This document shows, piece after piece, positions 18,026 through 27,122 of a DNA stretch of 64,000 nt (the stretch's first letter is position 1; each line of letters opens with the position of its first letter). The stretch is from DATKUC01 sp964553615. GTDB lineage: Bacteria > Spirochaetota > Spirochaetia > DSM-27196 > DATKUC01. The position numbers and the translations under genes were made by a program. The notes under the pieces are model-generated. The model had not been told where the DNA came from. It saw only the letters and a list, made by a program, of their open reading frames with translations, and ran no database searches. The stretch is from NCBI GenBank assembly GCA_964553615.1, contig CAZKMA010000005.1, positions 1 through 64,000 on the forward strand. Reading direction: 5' to 3'.

Positions 18026-19816
18026 CTACTTATTGTCCAGATGGGTATAGAGGAACCGCTTGATCTTCTGCGTCGGTGTCTTTTCGAACGGCTCCGGTTC
18101 CAGGATAACGCGACTCAGCCTGGATGCACGGTTGACGCGCGCGTTGACTGAGATCCGGATTGTATTGAGGATCTCTTCCGCCTTCTGTTGCATTCCGGTC
18201 ATCGCATCTGCAACGTTGCCTATTCGTTCCTTCAACGCGTCAAAGTTGATGTGAACGCGGGCGACAAGCTGTCCGCGCCACTCGAAAACGAGTGAATCAA
18301 CCACAAGATCGTTCTCGTTAATGGCCGCCTCGATGTCGTCAGGGTAGATATTCTCACCACCGGGGCCGACAATCATGTTCTTGAGCCGTCCGCGGATGTA
18401 GAGATACCCATGGCGGTCAATCGTTCCCAGATCTCCCGTCCTCAGCCAGCCGTCCGTCGTGAAGGCTTCCCGGGTTGCCTCTTCGTTCTTGAAATAGCCC
18501 ATCATGACGTTGGGTCCGCGAACCTGAATCTCCCCATAGATGCCGTCCCCGGCGGAGTGGTCAATCCGGATGTCGACATTCGGTACTGCGGGGCCGGTCG
18601 AACGAAAGCGCGTCCCGGATGCCCCGGTCCCCGCAATAAGGGGTGCTGTCTCGGTCAGTCCATAGCCGATGCTGTAGGGAAACCGCGCTTCGCGCAGAAA
18701 GCGTTCGGTATCTGCATGAAGCGCCGCGCCTCCGATGCCAAAGAACTGGATTCTTCCGCCGAAGGTCTTCGCTACCTTCCTGCCTGCAATTCGATGCATG
18801 ATTCGCCGGACCGGAGATATCCGCGCTGCGGTCCGGGTAATGATGTTCTTTTCGAACAAAGAACGAATGCGAGAACGATAGAGTTTTTCCATAATCAGAG
18901 GAACGCTCATCATCATTGTTGGACGTACATCTGCAAGCGCGGGGAGAAGCACCGACATGGTGGGAGGCTTGCCGAGGTAGTAGATGGCCGAACCGCAGGA
19001 AAACGGCGCGAGAAAGCCCACAGTACACTCGTAGGTGTGGGCAAGCGGAAGGATGGACAGCAACCGATCCGCAGGACCGATCTGAACCAGAGAACGTGAT
19101 GAGAGCACATTCTGAACGATATTCCGGTGCGAAAGCATGACACCCTTCGGCTGCCCGGTGGTGCCGGATGTGTAGAGTATGGCAGCAAGGTCTTCCGGCA
19201 ATGGCGCAATGTCTTCCGCCGCATCAAACTCGGCGCTCGGCTCAGGAATGAGCATGTCGGAGAACAACTTGTCAAGTTGGAGGACAGGCGCATCCGGTGC
19301 CGCACTCTGCACCTTCGTCTGGAGCGCTTCAGACACACATACGGCCGAGACATCCGCATGGGTCAGAATTCCCGCAATCTCCGCGGCCGAGAAATCGGGA
19401 AGGATGGGAACAATCACTGCACCCATGCCCGTCACCGCAAGATAAAAAATCCCCCATTCCGGTTTATTCTCACTGACAAGAGCAATTCTATCTCCGGGAC
19501 GAATACCGCGAGAACGCAGGAGTGCACCGAGCGCGCCGGCTCGTTTGCCTACATCGGAAAAACTGTAGACAACACCCTTCCACTGGATGAGAGCCGGCAG
19601 ATCCTTGAACCGATAGACACTCTCCGCCAGAAATTCACGTAACGTGGTAATTGGTGTGCGCTCTGGGAGCGCGACATTTTGTCCGACATCCACCGGTGCC
19701 CTGCCTTGTGAAGCGATGACTTCTGCTTTTTCTTGATGATAAGTCACCGCATCTGCACGCAGTGACCATTCCATGGTACGCCCGGAATTGTCTGAAGTCA
19801 ATGGAGAAGCAAGCAC
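18026..19816 (-). CDS. AMP-forming long-chain acyl-CoA synthetase/ligase
   Basis: An ANL-superfamily adenylate-forming enzyme. The P-loop motif is LYTSGTTGQPKGVMLSH, the A5 region GYGLTETAPLI, the A7/A8 hinge WLRTGDLGTIDRHGYLYIRGR and the catalytic lysine region PTQKIKRFLY at the end. It should activate fatty or aromatic acids to acyl-CoA in the cytoplasm. The 596 residues include an N-terminal extension of about 50. The GTG at 19816 and an ATG at 19774 are both possible starts. It is monocistronic and convergent with glnK. Confidence 0.92.
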   Translation of the reverse strand: MLASPLTSDNSGRTMEWSLRADAVTYHQEKAEVIASQGRAPVDVGQNVALPERTPITTLREFLAESVYRFKDLPALIQWKGVVYSFSDVGKRAGALGALLRSRGIRPGDRIALVSENKPEWGIFYLAVTGMGAVIVPILPDFSAAEIAGILTHADVSAVCVSEALQTKVQSAAPDAPVLQLDKLFSDMLIPEPSAEFDAAEDIAPLPEDLAAILYTSGTTGQPKGVMLSHRNIVQNVLSSRSLVQIGPADRLLSILPLAHTYECTVGFLAPFSCGSAIYYLGKPPTMSVLLPALADVRPTMMMSVPLIMEKLYRSRIRSLFEKNIITRTAARISPVRRIMHRIAGRKVAKTFGGRIQFFGIGGAALHADTERFLREARFPYSIGYGLTETAPLIAGTGASGTRFRSTGPAVPNVDIRIDHSAGDGIYGEIQVRGPNVMMGYFKNEEATREAFTTDGWLRTGDLGTIDRHGYLYIRGRLKNMIVGPGGENIYPDDIEAAINENDLVVDSLVFEWRGQLVARVHINFDALKERIGNVADAMTGMQQKAEEILNTIRISVNARVNRASRLSRVILEPEPFEKTPTQKIKRFLYTHLDNK

Positions 19817-19874
19817 AAACCAGCGCCATTTAGAATGCCACTGACGGGTTAAACATGAGTATCTTAGTCATAAG

Positions 19875-20714
19875 ATGTCATCACTGAGGCCTTTCCAATC
19901 ATTTATTCGGGAACTTCCGGAATCAAAACGGCGAATGCCGGTTCTCTTCATCGGGCACGGCTCTCCGATGAACGGAATCGAGAACAACGAGTTCAGCAAC
20001 ACCTGGACAGAACTCGGAAAACAGATCGAACGGCCCCGAGCCGTAATCTGTATCTCGGCACATTGGCTCACACACGGAACCCACGTTACATCAATGGCCA
20101 AACCTCCAACAATTCACGATTTTGGCGGCTTCCCTCCGGAGCTCTTCCAGGTGCAGTACGAAGCGCCCGGCGATCCGGAACTGGCCGAGGATACCGTTAC
20201 GCTCATCCAGCGAACCCAGGTCGGCCTCGATCATGACTGGGGGCTGGATCACGGATGCTGGACCGTCGTGAAACACATGTACCCTGAAGCGGACATACCA
20301 ATCCTGCAGCTGAGCATCGACTACGAGCGCCCGCCGGAGTATCACTATGAACTATCCCGGGAACTTGCCGTACTGCGCAGGAAGGGCGTCCTCATAATCG
20401 GGAGCGGGAACATGGTGCACAATCTGCGAATGGTGGCCTGGGATAAGCTTGAGAAACCCGGTTACGGCTACGACTGGGCTCTCGAAATGAACGAGAAGTT
20501 CAAGACCCTCATTGCGGCCGGGGAACATAAATCACTCATCGCGTACCCGTCGCTCGGACAATCTGCCCTGCTCGCAATTCCGACGCCGGATCACTACTAC
20601 CCGCTGTTGTACGCGCTCGCATTGCAGGAGCCGAAGGACGACGTCTCATTCTTCAATGATCGGGTGGTCGGTGGCTCTCTCACAATGACGTCCGTCAGGA
20701 TCGGCCACGAATAG
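19875..20714 (+). CDS. ygiD: LigB-family extradiol dioxygenase (YgiD/DODA-like)
   Basis: A class III extradiol ring-cleavage enzyme of the YgiD/DOPA-dioxygenase family. Metal and active-site histidines are seen in LFIGHGSPMN, CISAHWLTHG, HDWGLDHGCW and PTPDHYYPLL, and the GSGNMVHNLR block is typical. The length of 279 fits the family. E. coli YgiD acts on L-DOPA in vitro, but the natural substrate is unclear. The gene starts 58 bases from the divergent acyl-CoA ligase. No strong ribosome-binding site is visible, and a later Met (residue 21) is an alternative start. Confidence 0.88.
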   Translation: MSSLRPFQSFIRELPESKRRMPVLFIGHGSPMNGIENNEFSNTWTELGKQIERPRAVICISAHWLTHGTHVTSMAKPPTIHDFGGFPPELFQVQYEAPGDPELAEDTVTLIQRTQVGLDHDWGLDHGCWTVVKHMYPEADIPILQLSIDYERPPEYHYELSRELAVLRRKGVLIIGSGNMVHNLRMVAWDKLEKPGYGYDWALEMNEKFKTLIAAGEHKSLIAYPSLGQSALLAIPTPDHYYPLLYALALQEPKDDVSFFNDRVVGGSLTMTSVRIGHE

Positions 20715-20813
20715 ACCTCCGTGCAGATACGACCGGGCATTGCGTTCAGTCTTTACTCTTTCGTGACACGGGCGTGACCTCCTGCACGTATCATTGGTTC
20801 CGGAGGATGATCA

Positions 20814-21425
20814 ATGAAAGAATCCAGAAGAACCCGCCGGATATTCGCCATCATCGCGGGTGTTGTTGTGTTGGGGATTGCTGTAAGCGTGTTCCTGTCC
20901 GTATCGGACCGAAAAACCACATCCGACTCCGCAGTCCTGGTAGTGGACACGACCGGCGGAGCAATGAACGCGCCACGTATGATCGGCAAAGACTATCGGT
21001 TTCCGATCGCCCTTTCGTCCGCCGAATGGCACAAACGGCTGAACTCCGAGCAATACAACATACTGCGTGAACAGGGAACCGAGCCCTCGTTCACCGGAAA
21101 ATACTGGGATAACCACCGAGCGGGTACCTATTATTCCGCGGCAACAGGCCAACCCCTGTTCAGTTCAGCGGACAAGTTCGATTCGGGGACGGGCTGGCCG
21201 AGTTTCACGAAGCCTGTTGATGCAGGCGCCGTGCTGCTCCGTCCGGACAACAGCTATTTCATGAATCGCATCGAGGTTGTGGACAGCTTGAGCGGCTCAC
21301 ACCTTGGTCACCTGTTCGACGACGGCCCCGCGCCAACGGGAAAGCGCTACTGCATAGATTCGGCCGCGCTCATATTCGTTCCGACCGGTGGAACGCCGCC
21401 CGTCGAGCTTCAACCGACGAAGTAG
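20814..21425 (+). CDS. msrB: membrane-tethered peptide-methionine (R)-S-oxide reductase
   Basis: MsrB reduces methionine-R-sulfoxide in proteins. The core motifs KYWDNHRAGTYYSAATGQPLFSS, DSGTGWPSFTKPV, GSHLGHLFDDGP and GKRYCIDSAAL are present; the last contains the catalytic cysteine. The CxxC zinc ligands of some MsrB proteins are absent. Residues 10-29 (IFAIIAGVVVLGIAVSVFL) form a signal anchor, so the enzyme faces the periplasm and needs an extracytoplasmic reductant. GGAGG precedes the ATG. Confidence 0.93.
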   Translation: MKESRRTRRIFAIIAGVVVLGIAVSVFLSVSDRKTTSDSAVLVVDTTGGAMNAPRMIGKDYRFPIALSSAEWHKRLNSEQYNILREQGTEPSFTGKYWDNHRAGTYYSAATGQPLFSSADKFDSGTGWPSFTKPVDAGAVLLRPDNSYFMNRIEVVDSLSGSHLGHLFDDGPAPTGKRYCIDSAALIFVPTGGTPPVELQPTK

Positions 21426-21505
21426 ATCGGAGTTCCTCCCTGCGCCGCGTCGGTGGTCAGCGATTGACGGATGGGTGTATCCTCTGGCATTGAGGAGAGT
21501 AAGCC

Positions 21506-22246
21506 ATGCAAACACGAGGAAACACCGTGCTGATCACCGGGGCAAGCTCCGGCATTGGAAGAGCGTTTGCGCAGGAATACGCGAAGCGAGGCAACACCGT
21601 TCTTGCGTGCGGCCGCCGGGGCGAGCGACTGGAAGAGATAGCAGGAGAATACCCGACCGTTGTGCCGCGCGTATGCGATGTGAGTGACGACAGCGAACGA
21701 ACGGAGCTCGCTCGCTGGGCCATCAGCGAATATCCGGACATCAACATTCTCATAAATAACGCCGGAGTTCAGCTCGTTGCCGACTTGACCCGGCCGGTTG
21801 ACCTGTTACGAATTCGTTCGGAAGTCGAAACGAATCTCATCGCTCCCATACATCTCACGTCTCTTGTTGCCCGGCATCTTGCCGATAAACGGGAGGCTGC
21901 CATTATCAATATCTCATCCGGTCTCGCATTCACTCCCATCGCGTTCATGCCGATCTACTGCGCAACGAAGGCGGCGATCCACTCACTGACTCTCTCCCTG
22001 CGGCATCAGCTCCGGGAGACCGGTGTGAAGGTATTCGAAATTGCGCCGCCTTCGGTGGACACCGAGCTCGGCTCCGACCGGCGAACGAACAAAGAGGAAA
22101 CGCATGGCGGAATGCCGGTCACTGAATTCATTGCGGCAGCGATGGACGCGATAGAAAACGACGTGATGGAAGCGCCGATAGGGCCTGCGGCCGGAATGAG
22201 GGAAATGCGGGAGATGCTGTTCGAAAAGATGAACGGAGGACGGTAG
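21506..22246 (+). CDS. short-chain dehydrogenase (DltE-like)
   Basis: A classical SDR oxidoreductase: nucleotide-binding TGASSGIG at residues 11-18, NNAG further on, catalytic serine in INISSGLAF and the YCATK pair. The APPSVDTELGSDRRTNKEETHGGMP stretch matches DltE-type SDRs, a group named from the dlt locus whose substrate is unknown. GAGGAG precedes the ATG at 21506. The stop codon lies inside the hairpin described at 22234. Confidence 0.9.
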   Translation: MQTRGNTVLITGASSGIGRAFAQEYAKRGNTVLACGRRGERLEEIAGEYPTVVPRVCDVSDDSERTELARWAISEYPDINILINNAGVQLVADLTRPVDLLRIRSEVETNLIAPIHLTSLVARHLADKREAAIINISSGLAFTPIAFMPIYCATKAAIHSLTLSLRHQLRETGVKVFEIAPPSVDTELGSDRRTNKEETHGGMPVTEFIAAAMDAIENDVMEAPIGPAAGMREMREMLFEKMNGGR

Positions 22247-22258
22247 AACCGTCCTCCG
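22234..22258. terminator. 11-bp hairpin over the SDR stop codon
   Basis: CGGAGGACGGT-AGA-ACCGTCCTCCG is a perfect 11-bp stem with a 3-base loop; the TAG stop of the SDR gene starts in the stem and ends in the loop. It lies between two convergent genes whose ends are 23 bases apart, so it can serve both strands. There is no T tract. Confidence 0.65.
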
Positions 22259-22269
22259 CACACGAGTTC

Positions 22270-23127
22270 TTATCCCTTGACAGCTCCGGCGGTCAAGCCG
22301 CTGATGATCCGGTTCTGGAATACAAGAACCAGTACCAGGAGCGGAATTGTAACGATGACCGAAGCGGCCATTATCTGTGCCCACGGCAATTCGTGCGTCG
22401 AAGCACCGGAGAACAGTGCAATTGCAACCGGCACTGTCCGTGAGGTGTTATCCACGGTGAATGTCAGGGCAAAGAGAAACTCGTTCCATGCCTGTATAAA
22501 CGCCAGAAGCCCCGCGGTCACCAGACCCGGCGCCATAACCGGAAGCAGAACGCTGCGCAGTGTTCGCAACACACCCGCGCCGTCCATAAGCGCGGCTTCT
22601 TCCAGCTCGCCGGGTATCTCACGAACGAACGAGGTCAGTATCCAGATGGTAAAAGGTAATGTGAAGATCATGTAGGAGAGGATGAGCCCCCACCAACTGT
22701 TGGAAAGGCCAAGCGTGCGGATGAGCAGGAACATACCCCCCAGAACGCTTATCTGCGGGAACATGGAGACGCCGAGGATTGTGTAGTATACCGGTTTTTT
22801 TCCGGCAAACCGAAACCTTCCCAGGGCATAGGCAGCGAAACTACCAATAGAAAGCGCAAGCAGCGTCGTAACCCCGGCAACGATCGCCGAGTTGAGCAGG
22901 TTCCGGGCAAATGGCTGGCCGGTAAATACTTCGACATAGTTGTGCCATCTCGGATGTGGCGGCCAATAGACTACCGGTGTCTGAAACAGCTGTTCCTGGG
23001 ATTTCAGCGAGGAAGAGATTGCCCAGAAGAACGGGAATATGAGGTATACCAGCACCACCGCGATCAGCACGAAGAAAGCTCCTCGTGAAAGGTGGTAGGC
23101 GAATCCGGTCTTTCGTGTCGATATCAT
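22270..23127 (-). CDS. sugar ABC transporter permease (MalG type)
   Basis: A CUT1-family inner-membrane permease with six helices. The EAA loop reads EEAALMDGAGVLRTLRSVLLPVMAPG and contacts the ATPase. The MalG-like C-terminus QNRIISGLTAGAVKG is present. The ATG shares its A with the TGA of the upstream permease (TGATG), giving translational coupling. No ATPase gene lies in the cluster, so a shared MsmX/UgpC-like ATPase encoded elsewhere is expected. Confidence 0.94.
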   Translation of the reverse strand: MISTRKTGFAYHLSRGAFFVLIAVVLVYLIFPFFWAISSSLKSQEQLFQTPVVYWPPHPRWHNYVEVFTGQPFARNLLNSAIVAGVTTLLALSIGSFAAYALGRFRFAGKKPVYYTILGVSMFPQISVLGGMFLLIRTLGLSNSWWGLILSYMIFTLPFTIWILTSFVREIPGELEEAALMDGAGVLRTLRSVLLPVMAPGLVTAGLLAFIQAWNEFLFALTFTVDNTSRTVPVAIALFSGASTHELPWAQIMAASVIVTIPLLVLVLVFQNRIISGLTAGAVKG

Positions 23128-24008
23128 CAGTCCACCTCCACCCGAAGAGCCACTACATAAGCGGCAGTGAATATTCCGATAATGAGAAATACCATCATGG
23201 TTACGGCCGATCCGTACCCCAGAGCACCGAAATCGACGAGTTGTTGTCGAGCAAACACCGACATAGTCATTGTCGACGGCACCGTTCCGGTCATGACGTA
23301 TATAACGTCGAAAACACGCAGCGAATCGAGTGTCCGGAAGATGAGTGCAACAAGCAGCGCCGGCCGCAGGAGCGGAAGTGTGATGTGCCAGAATCTCTGC
23401 AGCGTCGTGCTCCCGTCAACGTGAGCGGCCTCGTAAAGTGAATTTGGAATGGACTGAAGACCGGCAAGCAGGAGCAGGGCCATGAACGGTGTCGTCTTCC
23501 ACACATCCACCGCGACAACTGCCGGAAGCGCAAGCGCGGGCTCCGCGAGCCAGGCGATCGAAGTGTGAATTATGTGAAGTCGTTTCAGAATATCGTTCAA
23601 CACGCCGTACACATCGTTGTACATCCACCGCCACATCTGAGCCGAGACTACCGTTGGGATTGCCCACGGAGTAAGCATTGCTGCACGCATCATTCCCTTG
23701 GCACCGATATTCGCGTTTACAAGCAGCGCGATCCCAAGGCCAAGAACTGTTTCAAACCCGACTGAAAGCAGGGTGAACACGACGGTGTTCCTGACCGACA
23801 CCCACCACGCTGTGTCGTGGAAGAGGCGAACAAAGTTGCTCCATCCAACCGGATTCGATTTGAGCGGATACTGCAGTATGTTCGTCTGGGTAAAACTCAA
23901 GAATATCGTGCGAAGCAACGGATAACCGGCAACCAGTAGAAGCGCAACTACGCTTGCGGACAATAGGAGCCAGGCCGTACGCGATCTGCGATTCTGAAGG
24001 TTAGACAT
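23127..24008 (-). CDS. sugar ABC transporter permease (MalF type)
   Basis: A CUT1-family permease with six helices and the EAA loop YEAAHVDGSTTLQRFWHITLPLLRPA. Two ATGs lie six bases apart (24014 and 24008); the second is preferred because AGGA lies eight bases before it. It follows the binding-protein gene across a strong hairpin and overlaps the next permease by one base. The substrate is unknown; the closest style is trehalose/maltose or glycoside uptake. Confidence 0.93.
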   Translation of the reverse strand: MSNLQNRRSRTAWLLLSASVVALLLVAGYPLLRTIFLSFTQTNILQYPLKSNPVGWSNFVRLFHDTAWWVSVRNTVVFTLLSVGFETVLGLGIALLVNANIGAKGMMRAAMLTPWAIPTVVSAQMWRWMYNDVYGVLNDILKRLHIIHTSIAWLAEPALALPAVVAVDVWKTTPFMALLLLAGLQSIPNSLYEAAHVDGSTTLQRFWHITLPLLRPALLVALIFRTLDSLRVFDVIYVMTGTVPSTMTMSVFARQQLVDFGALGYGSAVTMMVFLIIGIFTAAYVVALRVEVD

Positions 24009-24040
24009 TTTCATGATCCTGTAGCCCCCCAATAGAGAAA

Positions 24041-24069
24041 GGCTCCTTCCCGAAATTCGGAAAGGAGCC
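24041..24069 (-). terminator. intercistronic hairpin between binding-protein and permease genes
   Basis: GGCTCCTT and AAGGAGCC pair perfectly with a further short inner stem (CCGAA/TTCGG), separated by one mismatch. The hairpin lies 14 bases after the binding-protein stop and before malF. Such hairpins usually protect the upstream mRNA or attenuate read-through, giving an excess of binding protein over permease. Confidence 0.65.
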
Positions 24070-24082
24070 CACACATGTTCGT

Positions 24083-25417
24083 TTACCAGGCGGAACCTTT
24101 GATCGATTCCAGCTGACTCTTCAACGCCTTGAGGGCGGGAGCGGCCTGCTGCTGTCCTGTCAGAACGTTGTGTACCGAGGTCCAGAAAGCACTGGAAACC
24201 TGGTTGTACTTGGACTTAGCGATTGTTGCGGGACGTGCGACTGCATTCTCGAATACCGGAAGCAGCTTCACGATAAATGAGTTCGCTGAGCTTGCGAGCT
24301 TCGAATCCTTGTACACCGCCGGGCGGGTCGGAAGGAAGCTGTAGGGAGGCATTGCCCGTTCGAGCTCAACATCGTAGCTCGTGAGGTACTGAACGAGCGA
24401 TGCGGCCTCTTTGGGGTTCTTTGAGAAGCGGGATACTGCGAGGTTCCATCCACCAAGTGTGTCTGCACCGCTCGCGTTTGGACCGGATCCCTTCGGCAAT
24501 GCCGCCACATCGAACTTACCCTTGATCGGACTGTCTTTGCCCTCACCGAGCTGGTAGGCATAGGGCCAGTTCCGCATGAATGCTGCGTTGCCCGCCTGCC
24601 AGACACCGCGCGAATCTTCTTCCATGTAGCCGGTGACACCCTTGGGAGAAATGGTGCCCACCCAGCTGGCGGCCAGTTTGATTGCATCCACGGCCTGGGG
24701 ATTATCGATGGTTATGTTGCCGTTTCCATCGATGATCGTTCCGCCGCCATTGGATTTCACCCACTCGAGTGCATCACAGGTGAGTCCTTCGTAGGCATTT
24801 CCCTGCCAGACGTAGCCCCAGAAATCCGCGTTTCCAGCCTGTCGTTCTCCGGCCTGAATCTTCTGGGCCATGGTGGTCAGTTCGGCCCAGGTCTTGGGAG
24901 GCGCGCTATACCCGTATTTCTTCAGGAGGTCGGAGCGGTAGAACAGCAGTCCGGCATCCGTGAACCAGGGAATGGCCACGAGGTTTCCCTTGAAGGTGTT
25001 GTTTTCGATGATTCGGGGGAAGAACTGAGAAGTATCCGATTTCGGAATGTACTTGTTCAGATCGACAAAATAGTCCCCAAGTAGTCCGGGCCATACGACA
25101 TCGATCTGATAAACATCCGTGCTGCTCGACCCTGCGGCGAGCTGCTGCTGGAAAAGCGCCAGACGATCGGAGCTCGAGTTGGGAGTATTTACAACCACAA
25201 CCTTGTTTCCGGTCTTGGCTGCCCACGCGTTGGCCTCATCCTGAAGGGCCTTCAGCTCGTTTCCAACCGCACCACCGGCAATGTTGATGGTGGCCGGACC
25301 GGCTGATTTTGCTGCGCCACTGGATGATGCTCCGCTCTCCTTCTGCCCGTTGGCAAAAGCAGCCGTAGCGAAGAGCACTGCAAAAGCGAGTGCTACCCAA
25401 GAAATCTTTCTGATCAT
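24083..25417 (-). CDS. extracellular sugar-binding protein of ABC importer
   Basis: A CUT1 solute-binding protein (family 1, 444 residues). The signal peptide ends AAFANGQKES; there is no lipobox cysteine, so it is probably a free periplasmic protein. A serine/alanine-rich linker (residues 25-41) follows. Body motifs include VYQIDVVWPGLLGDYFVDL, FTDAGLLFYRSDLLKKYG, PKTWAELTTMAQKI and AAFMRNWPYAY, as in trehalose/maltose-type proteins. AAGGAGG lies seven bases before the ATG. It is the first gene of the operon and is followed by a hairpin. Confidence 0.94.
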   Translation of the reverse strand: MIRKISWVALAFAVLFATAAFANGQKESGASSSGAAKSAGPATINIAGGAVGNELKALQDEANAWAAKTGNKVVVVNTPNSSSDRLALFQQQLAAGSSSTDVYQIDVVWPGLLGDYFVDLNKYIPKSDTSQFFPRIIENNTFKGNLVAIPWFTDAGLLFYRSDLLKKYGYSAPPKTWAELTTMAQKIQAGERQAGNADFWGYVWQGNAYEGLTCDALEWVKSNGGGTIIDGNGNITIDNPQAVDAIKLAASWVGTISPKGVTGYMEEDSRGVWQAGNAAFMRNWPYAYQLGEGKDSPIKGKFDVAALPKGSGPNASGADTLGGWNLAVSRFSKNPKEAASLVQYLTSYDVELERAMPPYSFLPTRPAVYKDSKLASSANSFIVKLLPVFENAVARPATIAKSKYNQVSSAFWTSVHNVLTGQQQAAPALKALKSQLESIKGSAW

Positions 25418-25765
25418 TTCGTCCTCCTTGATGAGACGTTAACTGAAACAACGTACGCTCCAGTAACCCAGTGTTTTGGAATAAAGTGAAACGGACTCTT
25501 CTGTACTCTGTTACACCTCCTCGTCGCTACCCGCTGCCATGCAGGTGTTCGGTTATGAGCGTACACAGCGCTTTGGGTGACAGATATCGAAGCGATGCGG
25601 CACAGTGAGTTGCCTCATCAGCGATCCGACATCCGTACAAAAAGCTTAGAACTCGTTTACCTCAAAGTCAAGCTTTTTTGTTTCGCGTATTGGAGAAGCG
25701 CGTTACTGACGCGATTCAAGGGTAAGGATATCTCCATCATGCGTATGTCGGAGGTGCCATTTGTC
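25418..25765. other. intergenic region upstream of the sugar importer
   Basis: 348 bases without a convincing gene. It must contain the importer promoter. A possible minus-strand pair is TTGACT near 25670 with TAAGCT 17 bases downstream, far from the start codon and weak. CGCGT-TACTG-ACGCG at 25699-25713 is a small hairpin past the end of the MFS gene. No repeats or RNA gene were seen. Confidence 0.4.
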
Positions 25766-27013
25766 CTATGAAGTTCCCAATTGTCCGGAGTCTTTCTTTT
25801 CGCCTGCCGTCCGCCGGACGTGACCCCCGAGTACGAAATACCCGAGCGCACCCGCCAGACCCGCAACAAAGCATACGGTCCAGAGAACCGGCTGCCCGAA
25901 ACGACCAAAGATCCATCCACCGATCGCCGGACCAATAAAGAATGCCAGGCCCCATGCCGAACCATAGACACCCTGGTACAATCCCTGAACTTCCGGGGTG
26001 GCAAGATCTGCAACGACCGCAGGTGCAATCGAAGCGTTCAATATCTCCCCAAGTGTCCATACAACGACACTCACCGCATACAGAAGTACCGTGTCGGCAA
26101 ATCGTGCAAAACCGAACCCAACGCCGAGGAGGAGGTTTGCCACGGCTATTGCGCCGAATCGATTCCATCGTTCTGCATTCCGGGCGACCGGGATTCCGAG
26201 GAGCACAATGAGAAGACCGTTCAGGGAGATAACGATGCCGTATCCGGATGCTTCGATGCCGTGGGTGCTCATTGCGACCGGGAGCGTGGACGAGCTCTGT
26301 GCGTACACGGCTCCGAAAATCAGGGCAAGTGCTGCAAGAAGCAGAATCAGCGGCTGACGGAAAAGCAGGGTAAGCCTTCCGGGACCCACAGCAGTTGTTC
26401 GTCCCGAACTTCGCAGTTCCTCGGGTTGGGACTCGGAAAATCGAAACAGCACAATCAGGCCGAACACGAAAGTGGTCGCTGCATCCACTGCGAAGAGCAG
26501 GAAGTAGCCGTCTCGCGCCATGAAGCCACCGACGGCAGGCGCAATTGCCGCGCCAAGATTGATGGCCCAGTAGAGATAGCCGAATGCACGTATTCGTCTT
26601 GCCGGAGGCACCAGATCCGCAATCGCCGCACTGACAGCCGGTCGGTAGATGTCGGTGAAAAATCCGAGGAGGAAGGTGAAAACGGCCAGAGCCGACAGAT
26701 CCCGCGCAAGTCCGACAGCCAGAATAACTGCCGGCGATATCAGAAAGCTGGCGAGCATGACCGGTCGTCTTCCGATCCGATCGGAGAGCTCACCACCGAC
26801 AATTCTGCCCACAAAGGATCCGGCACCGAACAGCGAAATCACCAGTGTTGCCTGGACGACCGGAATGCCTCGTTCGCCCGTCAGATAGAGGCTCAGGAAA
26901 GGCGCAACGAATCCGCCGAGACGGTTTATGAGGGTTCCAACCCACAAAAGCCAGTAGGTTGGAGGCATTTCGGAAAGCACCGCACCGAGGCGGCGGCGCA
27001 CAGATAACGACAT
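25766..27013 (-). CDS. MFS transporter (drug-efflux style)
   Basis: A 12-helix major facilitator protein of 415 residues. The loop 2-3 signature GGELSDRIGRRPVMLAS is intact, as is the helix-4 region FTDIYRPAVSAAIADLVP; the central loop is after SESQPEELR. The layout fits MDR-type proton antiporters, but the substrate is not predictable. The gene is monocistronic, with an intergenic gap of 109 bases before the next MFS gene on the same strand. Confidence 0.9.
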   Translation of the reverse strand: MSLSVRRRLGAVLSEMPPTYWLLWVGTLINRLGGFVAPFLSLYLTGERGIPVVQATLVISLFGAGSFVGRIVGGELSDRIGRRPVMLASFLISPAVILAVGLARDLSALAVFTFLLGFFTDIYRPAVSAAIADLVPPARRIRAFGYLYWAINLGAAIAPAVGGFMARDGYFLLFAVDAATTFVFGLIVLFRFSESQPEELRSSGRTTAVGPGRLTLLFRQPLILLLAALALIFGAVYAQSSSTLPVAMSTHGIEASGYGIVISLNGLLIVLLGIPVARNAERWNRFGAIAVANLLLGVGFGFARFADTVLLYAVSVVVWTLGEILNASIAPAVVADLATPEVQGLYQGVYGSAWGLAFFIGPAIGGWIFGRFGQPVLWTVCFVAGLAGALGYFVLGGHVRRTAGEKKDSGQLGTS

Positions 27014-27122
27014 CGTGACTCCATCGAAAACGGAATCCGCTCACTATAGATCACGAGTACCCGAAGTGCAATTCGGATCGCCGTCGCTCCCGGTGTCTGG
27101 AAGCTGAATCGCGGGGATTCCC

